Part shown: in pieces, positions 17,789 through 26,809 of the stretch | How the letters are laid out: each line of letters begins with the position of its first letter | Position numbering within the stretch: the first letter of the stretch is position 1 | Assembly: GCF_025215075.1 (NCBI RefSeq) | Contig: NZ_JAOBTH010000026.1 | Location: 248,001-312,000 of the forward strand | Source: Tenacibaculum haliotis | Lineage (GTDB): Bacteria > Bacteroidota > Bacteroidia > Flavobacteriales > Flavobacteriaceae | Direction of reading: 5' to 3' | Length of the DNA: 64,000 nucleotides | Translations under genes and position numbers: made by a program | Notes under the pieces: model-generated | Database searches by the model: none | The model's input: the letters and a program-made list of their open reading frames with translations, nothing else | What the model was told of the DNA's origin: nothing

Positions 17789-18340
17789 TTATGCTTGTGC
17801 TACTACTACTTTTGGGTGACGAATAATTTTATCTCCTAACTTATATCCTGTTTCTATACAGTCAATAATCTTCCCCTTTAAATCATCTGAAGGTGCTGGA
17901 ATTTGTGTAATTGCTTGGTGTACTTCTGCATCAAAAACATCTCCTTGCTTTACTTCAATAGCTGTTAAGCCTTTTTGTTCTAGTGTTTTTACCATTTTTT
18001 GGTAAATTAACAATACTCCTTTACGTAATTCTTCTGCTTCTTTATCATCATCTGCATGTGTCAGAGCACGTTCAAAATCATCTAAAATTGGCAGTAAAAC
18101 TGTCATTACTTCCTTTCCTGCTGTTTTATAAAGCTCCATACGTTCTTTAGAAGTACGTTTTTTATAGTTTTCGAACTCTGCAAACAAACGTAAATGCTTG
18201 TCTTTCTCTGCCTGAAGTAACTCCTCAGTAGTTGGTTCTACTTCTTCTACAACCTCTTCTACTTCTGGTGTTTCATCAATTGGCGCATTATCAATAGCGT
18301 CTTTTAATTCGTCTTCTTTTGTATATTGATCTTTACTCAT
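17789..18340 (-). CDS. grpE: Nucleotide exchange factor GrpE
   Basis: A protein of about 183 residues that releases ADP from DnaK. It has an acidic N-terminal tail (EVEEVVEEVEPTTEE), a long helix (LLQAEKDKHLRLFAEFENYKKRTSKER), the four-helix region with PILDDFERAL, and the C-terminal beta domain ending in GYKLGDKIIRHPKVVVA, all typical. I start it at ATG 18340 (MSKDQYTKEDEL); an in-frame ATG at 18370 would add ten basic residues. Directly upstream of dnaJ on the same strand. Confidence 0.95.
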   Translation of the reverse strand: MSKDQYTKEDELKDAIDNAPIDETPEVEEVVEEVEPTTEELLQAEKDKHLRLFAEFENYKKRTSKERMELYKTAGKEVMTVLLPILDDFERALTHADDDKEAEELRKGVLLIYQKMVKTLEQKGLTAIEVKQGDVFDAEVHQAITQIPAPSDDLKGKIIDCIETGYKLGDKIIRHPKVVVAQA

Positions 18341-18396
18341 TGTAAATCGTTTCTTTAAATTCTTCAGCATAATTTTATCAATAATATTGCCAATAA

Positions 18397-18425
18397 AAAA
18401 ATCGTGTCATGTTGACACGATTTTT
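18397..18425 (-). terminator. Terminator after the LolA/DUF6503-like gene
   Basis: A 9-bp core stem ATCGTGTCA / TGACACGAT with a TGT loop, extended by A/T pairs and followed by a U-rich tail on the minus strand. It lies between the stop at 18450 and grpE. Confidence 0.75.
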
Positions 18426-18449
18426 ATTTTATATTTTTACTTTAACTTT

Positions 18450-19217
18450 TTAAAGTTTTGGTGCATTTACCATAGAACTACCTTTTGGCTTACTAAAATC
18501 GGCCTGTTCTGTAAAAATTACATTCGATAATTGTACTTCACCTATTTTATTTTTATATCCATTCTCTAAAGACCACATATGAAATGTCCAATTTTTAGAG
18601 ATAAGAACACCATCAATAACTGTGTATGAATTGTACTTAATAGCATGTGGTTCTTTTTCTGCTTTTTCTTTGCCTTTTCCGTAACTAACGATATAAGCTG
18701 CTCCTTCTAATATACTTGATTTAGAATTTTTATAGATTATATACCAATCATCTGGTGCATCTCCTGTTCCTGAAGAAAAAGATAGTTTTGCTGTTTCTAA
18801 ATCAACCTGCCCCCATTTATTTTTATCTAAATCAGACCAAATTGTTCCTTTATCATTTAATTTATATGGCAATCCTAAAAAGTAAGACCATGTAAAAATA
18901 TCAAAACGCGCTCCTTTATGTAATTTTTCAGGAATACCTTTTACGTAAACGTTAGTTCCGTCAAAAATTATTACAGAACCATCTTTCTTTTCTATTTTTA
19001 TTTTACCACCTCCTGTTTCTTGCGTTATTTTACCTAATAAATGTTCTGCTCCACCAAATTTAATATCTATATCAAAAGAAATATATTTCTTTTTCACAAA
19101 TACATCTTTTTGATGTTTTTTCTCTATTGAACTTGTAAACTCCTTAGCTGATATTATTTGAGCTGATGCATTTAAAAATAGACTAAATACTAACGCTAAA
19201 GAAAATAATGTTTTCAT
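18450..19217 (-). CDS. Secreted LolA/DUF6503-like protein
   Basis: A 255-residue exported protein with a signal peptide (MKTLFSLALVFSLFLNASAQ) and a mature part made of alternating beta strands, in the style of lipoprotein-carrier (LolA/LolB-like) folds. Segments such as WGQVDLETAKLSFSSGTGDAPDDWYIIY and EPHAIKYNSYTVIDGVLIS fit, from memory, the flavobacterial DUF6503 group; function is unknown. It is downstream of murA on the same strand but separated by an 84-base gap. Confidence 0.65.
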   Translation of the reverse strand: MKTLFSLALVFSLFLNASAQIISAKEFTSSIEKKHQKDVFVKKKYISFDIDIKFGGAEHLLGKITQETGGGKIKIEKKDGSVIIFDGTNVYVKGIPEKLHKGARFDIFTWSYFLGLPYKLNDKGTIWSDLDKNKWGQVDLETAKLSFSSGTGDAPDDWYIIYKNSKSSILEGAAYIVSYGKGKEKAEKEPHAIKYNSYTVIDGVLISKNWTFHMWSLENGYKNKIGEVQLSNVIFTEQADFSKPKGSSMVNAPKL

Positions 19218-19301
19218 AATATTATAATTAATATGTTTTTACTTGTAGTCGTAGCCTTAAATATTACTTACAGTTAATTGAATACTTGTTATAACTAAAT
19301 T

Positions 19302-20615
19302 TTACTCTTCTATTCTTTCAATTTTAGCTCCGATCGATTTTAAACGAGCTTCAATGTTTTCGTATCCTCTATCAATTTGTTCAATATTATTAATAATACT
19401 GGTTCCTTTTGCTGATAAAGCTGCTATTAATAATGAGATTCCTGCACGAATATCTGGCGAAGTCATTTTTGTTGCTTTTAACATGGATTTAAAATCATGA
19501 CCAATTACCGTTGCTCTATGAGGATCACATAAAATTACTTTTGCGCCCATATCAATCAATTTATCAACAAAAAACAAACGACTTTCAAACATCTTTTGGT
19601 GGATTAATACCGTTCCTTTTGCTTGTGTTGCAATAACTAATACAATACTTAACAAGTCTGGTGTAAATCCTGGCCAAGGCGCATCTGCAACTGTTAAAAC
19701 AGAACCGTCAATATAATTCTGAATTTCATAACTATCTTGAGATGGAATATAAATATCGTCTCCTTTTTTCTCTAATTTAATTCCTAGTTTTCGAAATACA
19801 CTTGGTATTTGCCCTAAGTTTTTCCAACTAACATCTTTAATAGTTAATTCTGATCGTGTCATTGCTGCCACACCAATCCAACTACCAATTTCAATCATAT
19901 CTGGTAGTACTCTGTGTTCGCATCCGCCTAAAGCAGTTACTCCTTCAATCGTTAATAAATTAGAACCAACACCTGATATTTTTGCCCCCATAGAATTCAA
20001 CATTTTAGATAATTGTTGAATGTAAGGTTCGCAAGCTGCATTGTATATTGTTGTAGTTCCTTTGGCTAAAACTGCTGCCATAATAATATTCGCAGTTCCT
20101 GTTACCGAAGCTTCATCTAAAAGCATATCGGTTCCTGTTAAACCATTTTCAGCTTCTACTCCGTAAAAATATTCTTCTTTATTATAACGGAATTTCGCGC
20201 CTAAATTAATAAAACCTTCAAAGTGGGTATCTAAACGACGACGACCAATTTTATCGCCTCCCGGACGTGGAATATATCCTTTTCCGAAACGTGCTAATAA
20301 AGGTCCAACAATCATTATAGACCCTCTTAATGAGCTTCCGTCTCTTTTAAACTCAGGTGATTCTAAATATTTTAGATTGATATCATCTGCTTGAAAACTA
20401 TATGAATTACTTCCTAACTTTTCTGTTTTAACACCTAGTTCTCCTAAAATAAATATTAGTTTGTTTACATCAATAATATCTGGAATATTATTAATTACTA
20501 CTTTTTCGGCAGTTAATAATACCGCACATATAATTTGTAGTGCTTCGTTTTTTGCTCCTTGAGGTGTTATTACGCCACTAAGTTTGTGACCTCCTTCAAT
20601 TTTAAATGATGCCAT
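19302..20615 (-). CDS. murA: UDP-N-acetylglucosamine 1-carboxyvinyltransferase, Asp variant
   Basis: A 437-residue MurA, the first committed enzyme of peptidoglycan synthesis, adding enolpyruvate from PEP to UDP-GlcNAc. Two inside-out alpha/beta domains are recognisable. The substrate-binding Lys-Asn pair is in GAKNEAL (K22, N23). The loop that carries the catalytic Cys in E. coli (PGGC) reads PGGDKIGRR, so position 121 is Asp. Cys-to-Asp MurA enzymes are known from other bacteria to stay active and to escape alkylation by fosfomycin. The DUF4290 gene ends immediately before the start, a zero-gap pair. Confidence 0.96.
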   Translation of the reverse strand: MASFKIEGGHKLSGVITPQGAKNEALQIICAVLLTAEKVVINNIPDIIDVNKLIFILGELGVKTEKLGSNSYSFQADDINLKYLESPEFKRDGSSLRGSIMIVGPLLARFGKGYIPRPGGDKIGRRRLDTHFEGFINLGAKFRYNKEEYFYGVEAENGLTGTDMLLDEASVTGTANIIMAAVLAKGTTTIYNAACEPYIQQLSKMLNSMGAKISGVGSNLLTIEGVTALGGCEHRVLPDMIEIGSWIGVAAMTRSELTIKDVSWKNLGQIPSVFRKLGIKLEKKGDDIYIPSQDSYEIQNYIDGSVLTVADAPWPGFTPDLLSIVLVIATQAKGTVLIHQKMFESRLFFVDKLIDMGAKVILCDPHRATVIGHDFKSMLKATKMTSPDIRAGISLLIAALSAKGTSIINNIEQIDRGYENIEARLKSIGAKIERIEE

Positions 20616-21272
20616 TTATTTTTTTCTATGTTTATTATTACTGTAATTCGTTTTTCCTTTAGGAGAGTTTTTATGATTTGTCTTACCCTGTTGAGTAGTA
20701 CGTTTTCTTAATAAGTTTTTACTTTCTGCTAACTTTTCTATAGTTTCTCTTAAGTCTATTTTTTTATCAGATAAATCATATAAATGCTTAAAAATAACAG
20801 CATCATCAACTGTATCTTTATTCCAATTTAAATAGCATTTTTTCATGTGATTAGCAATCGTAAAAACCAATGCTTCTCTTTTATCACCTTCTTCCCAAGT
20901 TAATGCAATATTTATCATGGTTTGAATGTTGTTACCGTAATAACGATATCTTGAAGCAGATTTTGGGTAATCCATCTTTTCTGGCTTCTCTGTTAGCTCT
21001 TCTTTAGATGGTGTTTCATATGGTGAATCAGCATCTAATTTAAAATCGGCAATTATATGTAACTGATCCCAAAGTTTGTGTTTAAAATCTGGCACATCGC
21101 GTAAATGAGGTTGTAAATTCCCCATTACATCTACAATCGCTTTTGCCATTGTATTTCTTTCTTCTTTTGTTTCTAAAGCGATGCAGTGATTTACTAATTT
21201 TTGTATATGCCTTCCGTATTCCGGAATTATTAAGTGATCTCTTTCTGAATTGTACTCTAAATCAAACGTCAT
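20616..21272 (-). CDS. DUF4290 domain protein
   Basis: A 218-residue cytoplasmic protein of the Bacteroidota-specific DUF4290 family (MTFDLEYNSERDHLIIPEYGRHIQ). It is helical up to about residue 180 and ends in a very basic Lys/Asn/Gln-rich tail (KGKTNYSNNKHRKK) that could bind nucleic acid. Function is unknown. Its stop codon abuts the murA start, and this pairing recurs in flavobacteria from memory, which hints at a link to cell-wall synthesis or growth control but proves nothing. Confidence 0.85.
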   Translation of the reverse strand: MTFDLEYNSERDHLIIPEYGRHIQKLVNHCIALETKEERNTMAKAIVDVMGNLQPHLRDVPDFKHKLWDQLHIIADFKLDADSPYETPSKEELTEKPEKMDYPKSASRYRYYGNNIQTMINIALTWEEGDKREALVFTIANHMKKCYLNWNKDTVDDAVIFKHLYDLSDKKIDLRETIEKLAESKNLLRKRTTQQGKTNHKNSPKGKTNYSNNKHRKK

Positions 21273-21321
21273 TTCTCTGTATTTATAGCTGCAAAATAGG
21301 TAATTATTACGAATTACGTAG

Positions 21322-23649
21322 TTATCCGATTACCTTTAATTTTGCGAATTGTAATAATAATTTCTTTTTACCTACGGTACCAAACTTAATTTCCGCCTTT
21401 TTATTAGGTCCTTTACCTTCTAAAGCAACTACTTCACCTGTTCCGAAACGATTGTGTTCTACAAAATTACCAATCACTATTTCACCATCAAACAAGTTCA
21501 TTTTAGGGCTTACTTCTGACACCTTTTTCATTTTACTTTTTGGTGGTATCAAATTCGGTTTTTCTTTTTTTGCTAAAAACTCTTTTCGTTGTTTTTGAAT
21601 TGGTTTTTGAAAACGTATATTCTTAGGAGTATCGTCATCAAACATACTTGCATCAATAAACCTATTAGCTAATGCTACTGGCACTTTAGGTGCTAAATGT
21701 TCTACAAACTTATCATCAATTTCTTCTAAAAAACGACTTGGTTCTCCATCAGTTAATTTACCCCAGCGGTAACGTGTTTGCGCATAGGTTAAATATGCTA
21801 CTTTTTCTGCTCGTGTTAAGGCTACATAAAATAAACGTCTTTCTTCTTCTAGCTCGCTACGTGTATTCATACTCATTCCCGAAGGAAATAAGCCTTCTTC
21901 TAAACCAACTATATAAACGTATTGATATTCTAATCCTTTTGATAAGTGAATGGTCATTAACGAAACCATTGGTGTATCGTCACTTTCACTATCAAAATCT
22001 GTTGCCAAGGCTACATCTTCTAAGAAAATAGGCAATGAAGCATCTTCGCCAGTTTCAATTCTATCGGTTATAAAGTCTTTTATTCCGTTTAATAATTCCT
22101 GAACGTTTTCAACTTTATTAACCCCTTCAGGTGTACCATCTTTTTGTAAATCTTTTACTAATTGTGTTTGCTTTACTACCAAATCGGCAATTTCGAAAGC
22201 ATTCATCTTTTGAGCGTCTATTTGAAAACGCTGAATCATTCTAGTAAAATTAGCTAGCTTAGTTTTGGTACCTGAATTTATTTTTAAATCAACTTTATCT
22301 AAATTTAATAAAATATCGAAAATTGATTTTTTATAATGGTTTGCTGCTATCGCTAATTTATCAATTGTTGTAGCGCCAATTCCTCGTGCTGGATAATTGA
22401 TAATTCTCTTTAAAGCTTCTTCATCATTCGGATTTATTAGCATACGCAAATACGATAATAAATCTTTTATTTCTTTACGTTGATAAAAAGAGATGCCTCC
22501 GTAAATTTTATACTTAATATCTTTTTTTCGCAAAGCATCTTCCATTGCTCTCGATTGCGCATTGGTACGATATAAAATAGCAAAAGAATCATTTGTTAGT
22601 TGATGATTCATTTTGTTTTCCCAAATAGATTGTGCTACGAAACGCCCTTCTTCTCCATCAGAAATTGTTCGCATTACTTTAATGCTTTCCCCAGGGTCAT
22701 TTGCTGTCCAAACTTCCTTATCTAACTTGGTTTTATTTTTATCAATTACACTATTGGCAGCTTCAACAATATTACTTGTTGATCGGTAATTTTGTTCTAA
22801 TTTAAAAGTCTTAACATCCGGATAATCTTTCTGAAAATTTAAAATGTTATTGATATTTGCTCCACGGAAACTATAAATACTTTGTGAATCATCACCAACG
22901 ACACAAATATTCTGAAAACGATCTGCTAAAGCTCTAACAATTAAATATTGTGAGTGATTTGTATCCTGATATTCATCAACCATTATGTATTTAAAACGGC
23001 TTTGATATTTTGCTAAAACCTCAGGAAAACGAGTTAGTAATTCATTGGTTCTTAACAATAAATCATCAAAATCCATTGCTCCTGCCTTAAAACATCTTTC
23101 TACATAAGCTTTATAAATATCACCTACTTTTGGCCTGCTTGCTTCTAAGTCTGCCTCTTGTAAATCAGAGTTATTAAAATATGCTCTAACCGTTATTAAG
23201 CTATTTTTAAAAGATGAAATTCTGCTTAAAATTTGTTTTGGCTTATAGCGATCTTTATCTAAATTCATTTCTTTGATAATAGCAGAAATCAACCGAACAG
23301 AATCTTGTGTATCGTAAATTGTAAAGTTTGAGGGATAGCCTAAACGATCTGCTTCTGATCGTAAAATACGAGAAAAAACAGAGTGAAAAGTTCCCATCCA
23401 TAAATTCTTTGCTTCACTATAACCAACAACGCCACCAATACGCTCTTTCATTTCACGGGCTGCCTTATTTGTAAAGGTTAGCGATAAAATATTAAAAGAA
23501 TCTACCCCTTCCTTCATTAAATGTGCAATCCGATAGGTTAAAACTCTTGTTTTACCCGACCCGGCTCCTGCAATAATTATCATTGGGCCATCTTTTTGTA
23601 AAACGGCTGCTCTTTGTGGTTCGTTAAGTTGCTCTAAGTAAGTATTCAA
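21322..23649 (-). CDS. UvrD/PcrA-type superfamily 1 DNA helicase
   Basis: A 775-residue 3'-5' SF1A helicase used in repair and in removing proteins from DNA. Visible motifs are Walker A (IIAGAGSGKTRVLTYR), DEYQDTN (motif II), GDDSQSIYSFRGA (III), LEQNYRS (IV), TIHLSKGLEYQYVYI and LFYVALTRA (VI). The C-terminus has the basic tail and the FGTGEVVALEGKG beta-hairpin typical of PcrA. The start appears to be TTG at 23649 (MNTYLEQLNEPQRAAV); no in-frame ATG lies upstream before non-coding sequence. Last gene of a block of minus-strand genes. Confidence 0.94.
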   Translation of the reverse strand: MNTYLEQLNEPQRAAVLQKDGPMIIIAGAGSGKTRVLTYRIAHLMKEGVDSFNILSLTFTNKAAREMKERIGGVVGYSEAKNLWMGTFHSVFSRILRSEADRLGYPSNFTIYDTQDSVRLISAIIKEMNLDKDRYKPKQILSRISSFKNSLITVRAYFNNSDLQEADLEASRPKVGDIYKAYVERCFKAGAMDFDDLLLRTNELLTRFPEVLAKYQSRFKYIMVDEYQDTNHSQYLIVRALADRFQNICVVGDDSQSIYSFRGANINNILNFQKDYPDVKTFKLEQNYRSTSNIVEAANSVIDKNKTKLDKEVWTANDPGESIKVMRTISDGEEGRFVAQSIWENKMNHQLTNDSFAILYRTNAQSRAMEDALRKKDIKYKIYGGISFYQRKEIKDLLSYLRMLINPNDEEALKRIINYPARGIGATTIDKLAIAANHYKKSIFDILLNLDKVDLKINSGTKTKLANFTRMIQRFQIDAQKMNAFEIADLVVKQTQLVKDLQKDGTPEGVNKVENVQELLNGIKDFITDRIETGEDASLPIFLEDVALATDFDSESDDTPMVSLMTIHLSKGLEYQYVYIVGLEEGLFPSGMSMNTRSELEEERRLFYVALTRAEKVAYLTYAQTRYRWGKLTDGEPSRFLEEIDDKFVEHLAPKVPVALANRFIDASMFDDDTPKNIRFQKPIQKQRKEFLAKKEKPNLIPPKSKMKKVSEVSPKMNLFDGEIVIGNFVEHNRFGTGEVVALEGKGPNKKAEIKFGTVGKKKLLLQFAKLKVIG

Positions 23650-23753
23650 TAGAAAAAATTTGAAAGAATTTTTAAAACGGAAATTTAACCATTCTTTTAG
23701 GTTATATAAAGAATGTAACCTTTTTTTTATTCACAATTTTTATCTACTTAAAA

Positions 23754-23817
23754 ACAGATAAAACAGCATATCTGCTACAGAACAGATAAATAAAATTATC
23801 TGCTTATATATAGATAA
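23754..23817 (+). promoter_or_regulatory. Operator-like repeat array upstream of satD
   Basis: Repeated ACAGATAA-type half-sites: ACAGATAA at 23754-23761 and 23782-23789, TTATCTG at 23796-23802, and TAGATAA at 23811-23817. CAGATAA (23783-23789) and TTATCTG form a perfect 7-bp inverted repeat with a 6-base spacer. AGCATATCTGCT between the first two copies is also near-palindromic. The array is 52 bases before the satD start and is probably the site where SatD or another regulator binds. Confidence 0.5.
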
Positions 23818-23868
23818 TTTTGGTTGTTTATAAATATTTAAGTATTTTTAAAACTTATAAAAATTATA

Positions 23869-24483
23869 ATGACAAGTATTTTAACAGGAGACATTGTAAA
23901 ATCTAGGAAAGCCAATAATAGTATTTGGTTAAAAAAGCTAAAGGATACTCTTAATAAATTCGGAAAACAACCTACTGATTGGGAAATTTTTAGAGGCGAT
24001 AGCTTTCAACTAGAGGTTCCTATAGAAAAGGCTTTTTATGTTGCTTTTTTATTGAAATCTCACCTAAAACAAATCGATAATATTGATGTTAGAATTGGTA
24101 TAGGTATTGGTGCAAAAGAACCTAAAAGTTTCAATATTACTGAAGCCAATGGTGAAGCTTATATTAATTCAGGTGAAATTTTTGATAGCTTAGTAAAAAA
24201 ACAATTAATAGCAATAAAAACTCCTTGGATAGCGTTAGATGAAGAGCTGAATTTAGCTTTAGAGTTGGCCTTATTAACTATGAATAATTGGACGAAAAAT
24301 TCAGCTGAAGTATTTCAATTATCAATAGAAAATCCGTTATTAACTCAAAGTGAGATTGGAAAAAAAATAGGCATCACACAAAGTAATATTAGTGAACGAC
24401 AAAAACGAGCTGGTTATGATGCTATTATCAAATTAGAAAAAAGATACAGAGAATTAATTCAACAAAAAACAGCTTTATTATGA
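23869..24483 (+). CDS. SatD-family protein
   Basis: A 204-residue protein starting MTSILTGDIVKSRK, the signature of the SatD family. The N-terminal part resembles a nucleotide-cyclase-like fold (SILTGDIV, RGDSFQLEV, VRIGIGIG), and the C-terminal 60 residues form a helix-turn-helix (SEIGKKIGITQSNISERQKRAG). It probably is a transcriptional regulator, perhaps responding to a small ligand; the family is named after a satellite-linked gene of Streptococcus but its role is unclear. It overlaps the DUF3307 gene by ATGA and therefore is translationally coupled. Confidence 0.85.
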   Translation: MTSILTGDIVKSRKANNSIWLKKLKDTLNKFGKQPTDWEIFRGDSFQLEVPIEKAFYVAFLLKSHLKQIDNIDVRIGIGIGAKEPKSFNITEANGEAYINSGEIFDSLVKKQLIAIKTPWIALDEELNLALELALLTMNNWTKNSAEVFQLSIENPLLTQSEIGKKIGITQSNISERQKRAGYDAIIKLEKRYRELIQQKTALL

Positions 24484-25193
24484 TCTTATTTCTAAAACTT
24501 CTTATTGCTCATTTTTTAGGTGATTTTATTTTTCAACCAGAAAAGTGGGTCAAAAATAAAGAGAAAAAAAAGTTTAGATCTAAAAAACTATACTTACATA
24601 TTACTGTTCATTTATTATTGTTATTAGTAATAATCAACTTTAATTTTAAATATATTTTAGGTGTATTATTTATAATTACAACTCACTATGGTATTGATTT
24701 AGGAAAATTATATTTACAGAACAAAAAGAACAAAACAACTTTGTTTTTTATTGATCAATTTTTACATATTTTAATGTTAGCCTTGGTAACTTATTGGTAT
24801 TTCCCTTATCAATTTAATATTGATTTTCTTCTTTCACTAAAAGCACTTTTACTGACATCTTGTTTGATTTTTGTGAGTTTTGTTGCATCTATAATTATAC
24901 AAACGATAATATCACAATGGAACCCTGAAAAAGAATTAAAAAAAGAAGATGAATCTTTAGCTAAAGCAGGAAAATATATCGGTATTCTAGAACGTTTATT
25001 AATATTTACATTCATTGTTATCGGACAATGGGCAGGTGTTGGTTTTTTATTAGCTGCAAAATCTATTTTCCGTTTTGGAGATTTAACTTCAGCAAAAGAT
25101 AGAAAACTAACAGAATACATTTTAATTGGAACTTTATTAAGTTTTGGATTGGCAATTTTAACAGGACTTGTATATTCGCATTATGGAAGATAA
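24480..25193 (+). CDS. DUF3307 membrane protein
   Basis: A 237-residue inner-membrane protein with about six or seven hydrophobic segments. The N-terminus MILFLKLLIAHFLGDFIFQPEKWV, with the HFLGDF motif, and the HYGIDLGK and FFIDQFLHI segments carrying charged or His residues inside the membrane, identify the DUF3307 family. SatD-DUF3307 pairs are widespread and thought to work together; the substrate is not known. It overlaps satD by four bases and also overlaps the next gene by 11 bases, so three genes form a unit. Confidence 0.85.
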   Translation: MILFLKLLIAHFLGDFIFQPEKWVKNKEKKKFRSKKLYLHITVHLLLLLVIINFNFKYILGVLFIITTHYGIDLGKLYLQNKKNKTTLFFIDQFLHILMLALVTYWYFPYQFNIDFLLSLKALLLTSCLIFVSFVASIIIQTIISQWNPEKELKKEDESLAKAGKYIGILERLLIFTFIVIGQWAGVGFLLAAKSIFRFGDLTSAKDRKLTEYILIGTLLSFGLAILTGLVYSHYGR

Positions 25194-25695
25194 AATTATT
25201 GAAGGATTCGCATACGCTTTACCAGCATTAGTAACAGGATTTGTAGCCTATTTTATATTAGGTGCATTTATTAAGCAAGACAACAACGAAAAAAAGTTTA
25301 ATGCTTTAGTTGATAAAAAACGAGAAAGCTTACCTATTAAGCTACAAGCTTATGAACGTTTACTTTTGTTTTGTGAACGCATAAACCCTACAAAATTATT
25401 AATTCGTGTAATTCCTATCGGTGAGGATACTAAAAGTTATCTACAATTATTAATTGCCAATATAGAGCAAGAATACGAACACAATATGGTGCAACAATTA
25501 TATGTATCTGAAGATAGTTGGAAAGCAATAGTAGCTGCAAAACTAACTATAATCGCTAAGCTTCGTAAAACATCAGAAACAGCAAAAACAGCAAAAGATT
25601 TACGCGAAAGTATATTAATTGATTATTCTCAGAATGAGAATCCAACACAAACATCAATTGCATATTTAAAACAAGAAGTTAAGAAATTAATTTAA
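25183..25695 (+). CDS. DUF7935-like membrane-anchored protein
   Basis: A 170-residue protein with one N-terminal membrane segment (residues about 8-28, YALPALVTGFVAYFILGAFI) followed by a helical cytoplasmic domain containing LPIKLQAYERLLLFCERINPTKLLIRV and the NPTQTSIAYLKQEVKKL end. I recognise it as a common flavobacterial family (DUF7935-like) of unknown function. The ATG at 25183 is preferred over 25168 because the anchor then begins near the N-terminus. It overlaps the end of the DUF3307 gene and converges on the sulfurtransferase with three bases between them. Confidence 0.7.
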   Translation: MEDKIIEGFAYALPALVTGFVAYFILGAFIKQDNNEKKFNALVDKKRESLPIKLQAYERLLLFCERINPTKLLIRVIPIGEDTKSYLQLLIANIEQEYEHNMVQQLYVSEDSWKAIVAAKLTIIAKLRKTSETAKTAKDLRESILIDYSQNENPTQTSIAYLKQEVKKLI

Positions 25696-25698
25696 ACC

Positions 25699-26538
25699 CT
25701 ATTTCTCAACTGGCAAGGCTAAAGTACTCGCCCATTCCGTCCATGAGCCATCATATACGGAATAATTTGTATTCCCCGCTAACTCATTTCCTAAAGCTAA
25801 AATACAGGCTGTAATACCAGATCCGCATGAAAAAATAACGGTTTCTTTCTTCGGATTTAATACTGAGAAAATTTCTTGTAATTCTTCTTTAGATTTCATT
25901 TTACCACCTGTCTGTAATTCGGAATACGGTAAACTTTTAGAATTCGGAATATGACCTCCTCTTAAACCTTTTCTCGGTTCTGGCGATGTTGCTTCGAAGC
26001 GTCCTTTAGAACGCGCATCAAAAATATGCTTCTTATTATTTGACGCTATCAACACATCTTTAGTAGTACTTAAGTAAGTAATTTTAAAATCTGCCTTAAA
26101 ATTACCTTTTATTAGTTGTTTAGTTTTCAATTTTTCTGTTGGATATTTTGCTTCTTTCCAAGCAGGTAATCCGCCATTTAAAACAGCTACGTTTTCAAAA
26201 CCAAACAGTTTAAATAACCACCACGCTCTAGGTGAAGAATATACACCTAAATCATCATAAATAATTACGCAACTATCTTTATTAACTCCCAGTTTTTGAA
26301 CTTCTTTTTCAAAATATTTTGCTGTCGGAATTGTATTCGGAAACTCACCTTCTTTATCTGAAAAAACATTTTTTAAATCGAAGAAAACAGTATTTATAAT
26401 ACAATTCTTACTTTCTACTTTATTTTCTTGAGTGCCTACTTTAGCGATACTTGCATCTAAAATAATTAAATTATCTGCTTTTATATTTTCAAATAACCAA
26501 TCAACAGAAACAAGCGAGCTCGGAATTGTAATTTTCAT
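25699..26538 (-). CDS. sseA: 3-mercaptopyruvate sulfurtransferase
   Basis: A 279-residue protein with two rhodanese domains, the N-terminal one inactive and the C-terminal one with the active-site loop C238-GSGITAC. The CGSGxTAC loop, rather than CRKGVT, points to 3-mercaptopyruvate as donor instead of thiosulfate. Other family marks are DARSKGRFEATSPEPRKGLRGGHIPN and the N-terminal YDDLGVYSSPRAWWLFK. It is cytoplasmic and appears monocistronic; upstream lie a hairpin and a REP-like repeat. Confidence 0.92.
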   Translation of the reverse strand: MKITIPSSLVSVDWLFENIKADNLIILDASIAKVGTQENKVESKNCIINTVFFDLKNVFSDKEGEFPNTIPTAKYFEKEVQKLGVNKDSCVIIYDDLGVYSSPRAWWLFKLFGFENVAVLNGGLPAWKEAKYPTEKLKTKQLIKGNFKADFKITYLSTTKDVLIASNNKKHIFDARSKGRFEATSPEPRKGLRGGHIPNSKSLPYSELQTGGKMKSKEELQEIFSVLNPKKETVIFSCGSGITACILALGNELAGNTNYSVYDGSWTEWASTLALPVEK

Positions 26539-26588
26539 TTATCTCTTTTTTAAAACCTTTTATCTATATATCTCTCTCATTAAACTTA

Positions 26589-26624
26589 AAAAACATCAAT
26601 GTTAAATTACACATTGATGTTTTT
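26589..26624. terminator. Terminator-like hairpin upstream of sseA
   Basis: A 14-bp perfect stem (AAAAACATCAATGT / ACATTGATGTTTTT) with an 8-base loop and T-rich flank. It can terminate the symporter transcript, which ends at 26810 on the minus strand, after a REP-like element. Confidence 0.7.
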
Positions 26625-26653
26625 ATTCTATTGTTCACTTTTGATGATTTTTT

Positions 26654-26770
26654 TGTCAATTCGAGTGAATTTTACGATTGAAATGAGTAAAATTTATATC
26701 GAGAATTAAAGTTGTTACTTCTAAATTAGTTCTCGACACTATTTTTCATCAAAAATCACTCGAACTGACA
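26654..26770. repeat. Nested palindromic intergenic repeat
   Basis: Outer arms TGTCAATTCGAGTGA (26654-26668) and TCACTCGAACTGACA (26756-26770) pair with one mismatch; an inner pair TCGAGAA and TTCTCGA (about 26699-26736) lies within. The TGTCA...TGACA ends and the CGAGTG/CACTCG core resemble dispersed repeats seen in flavobacterial intergenic DNA. It sits between the symporter and its terminator-like hairpin. Confidence 0.7.
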
Positions 26771-26809
26771 TTATAAAGTCTTTTTTAACTCAAAAACCAC
26801 ATTCATTTT

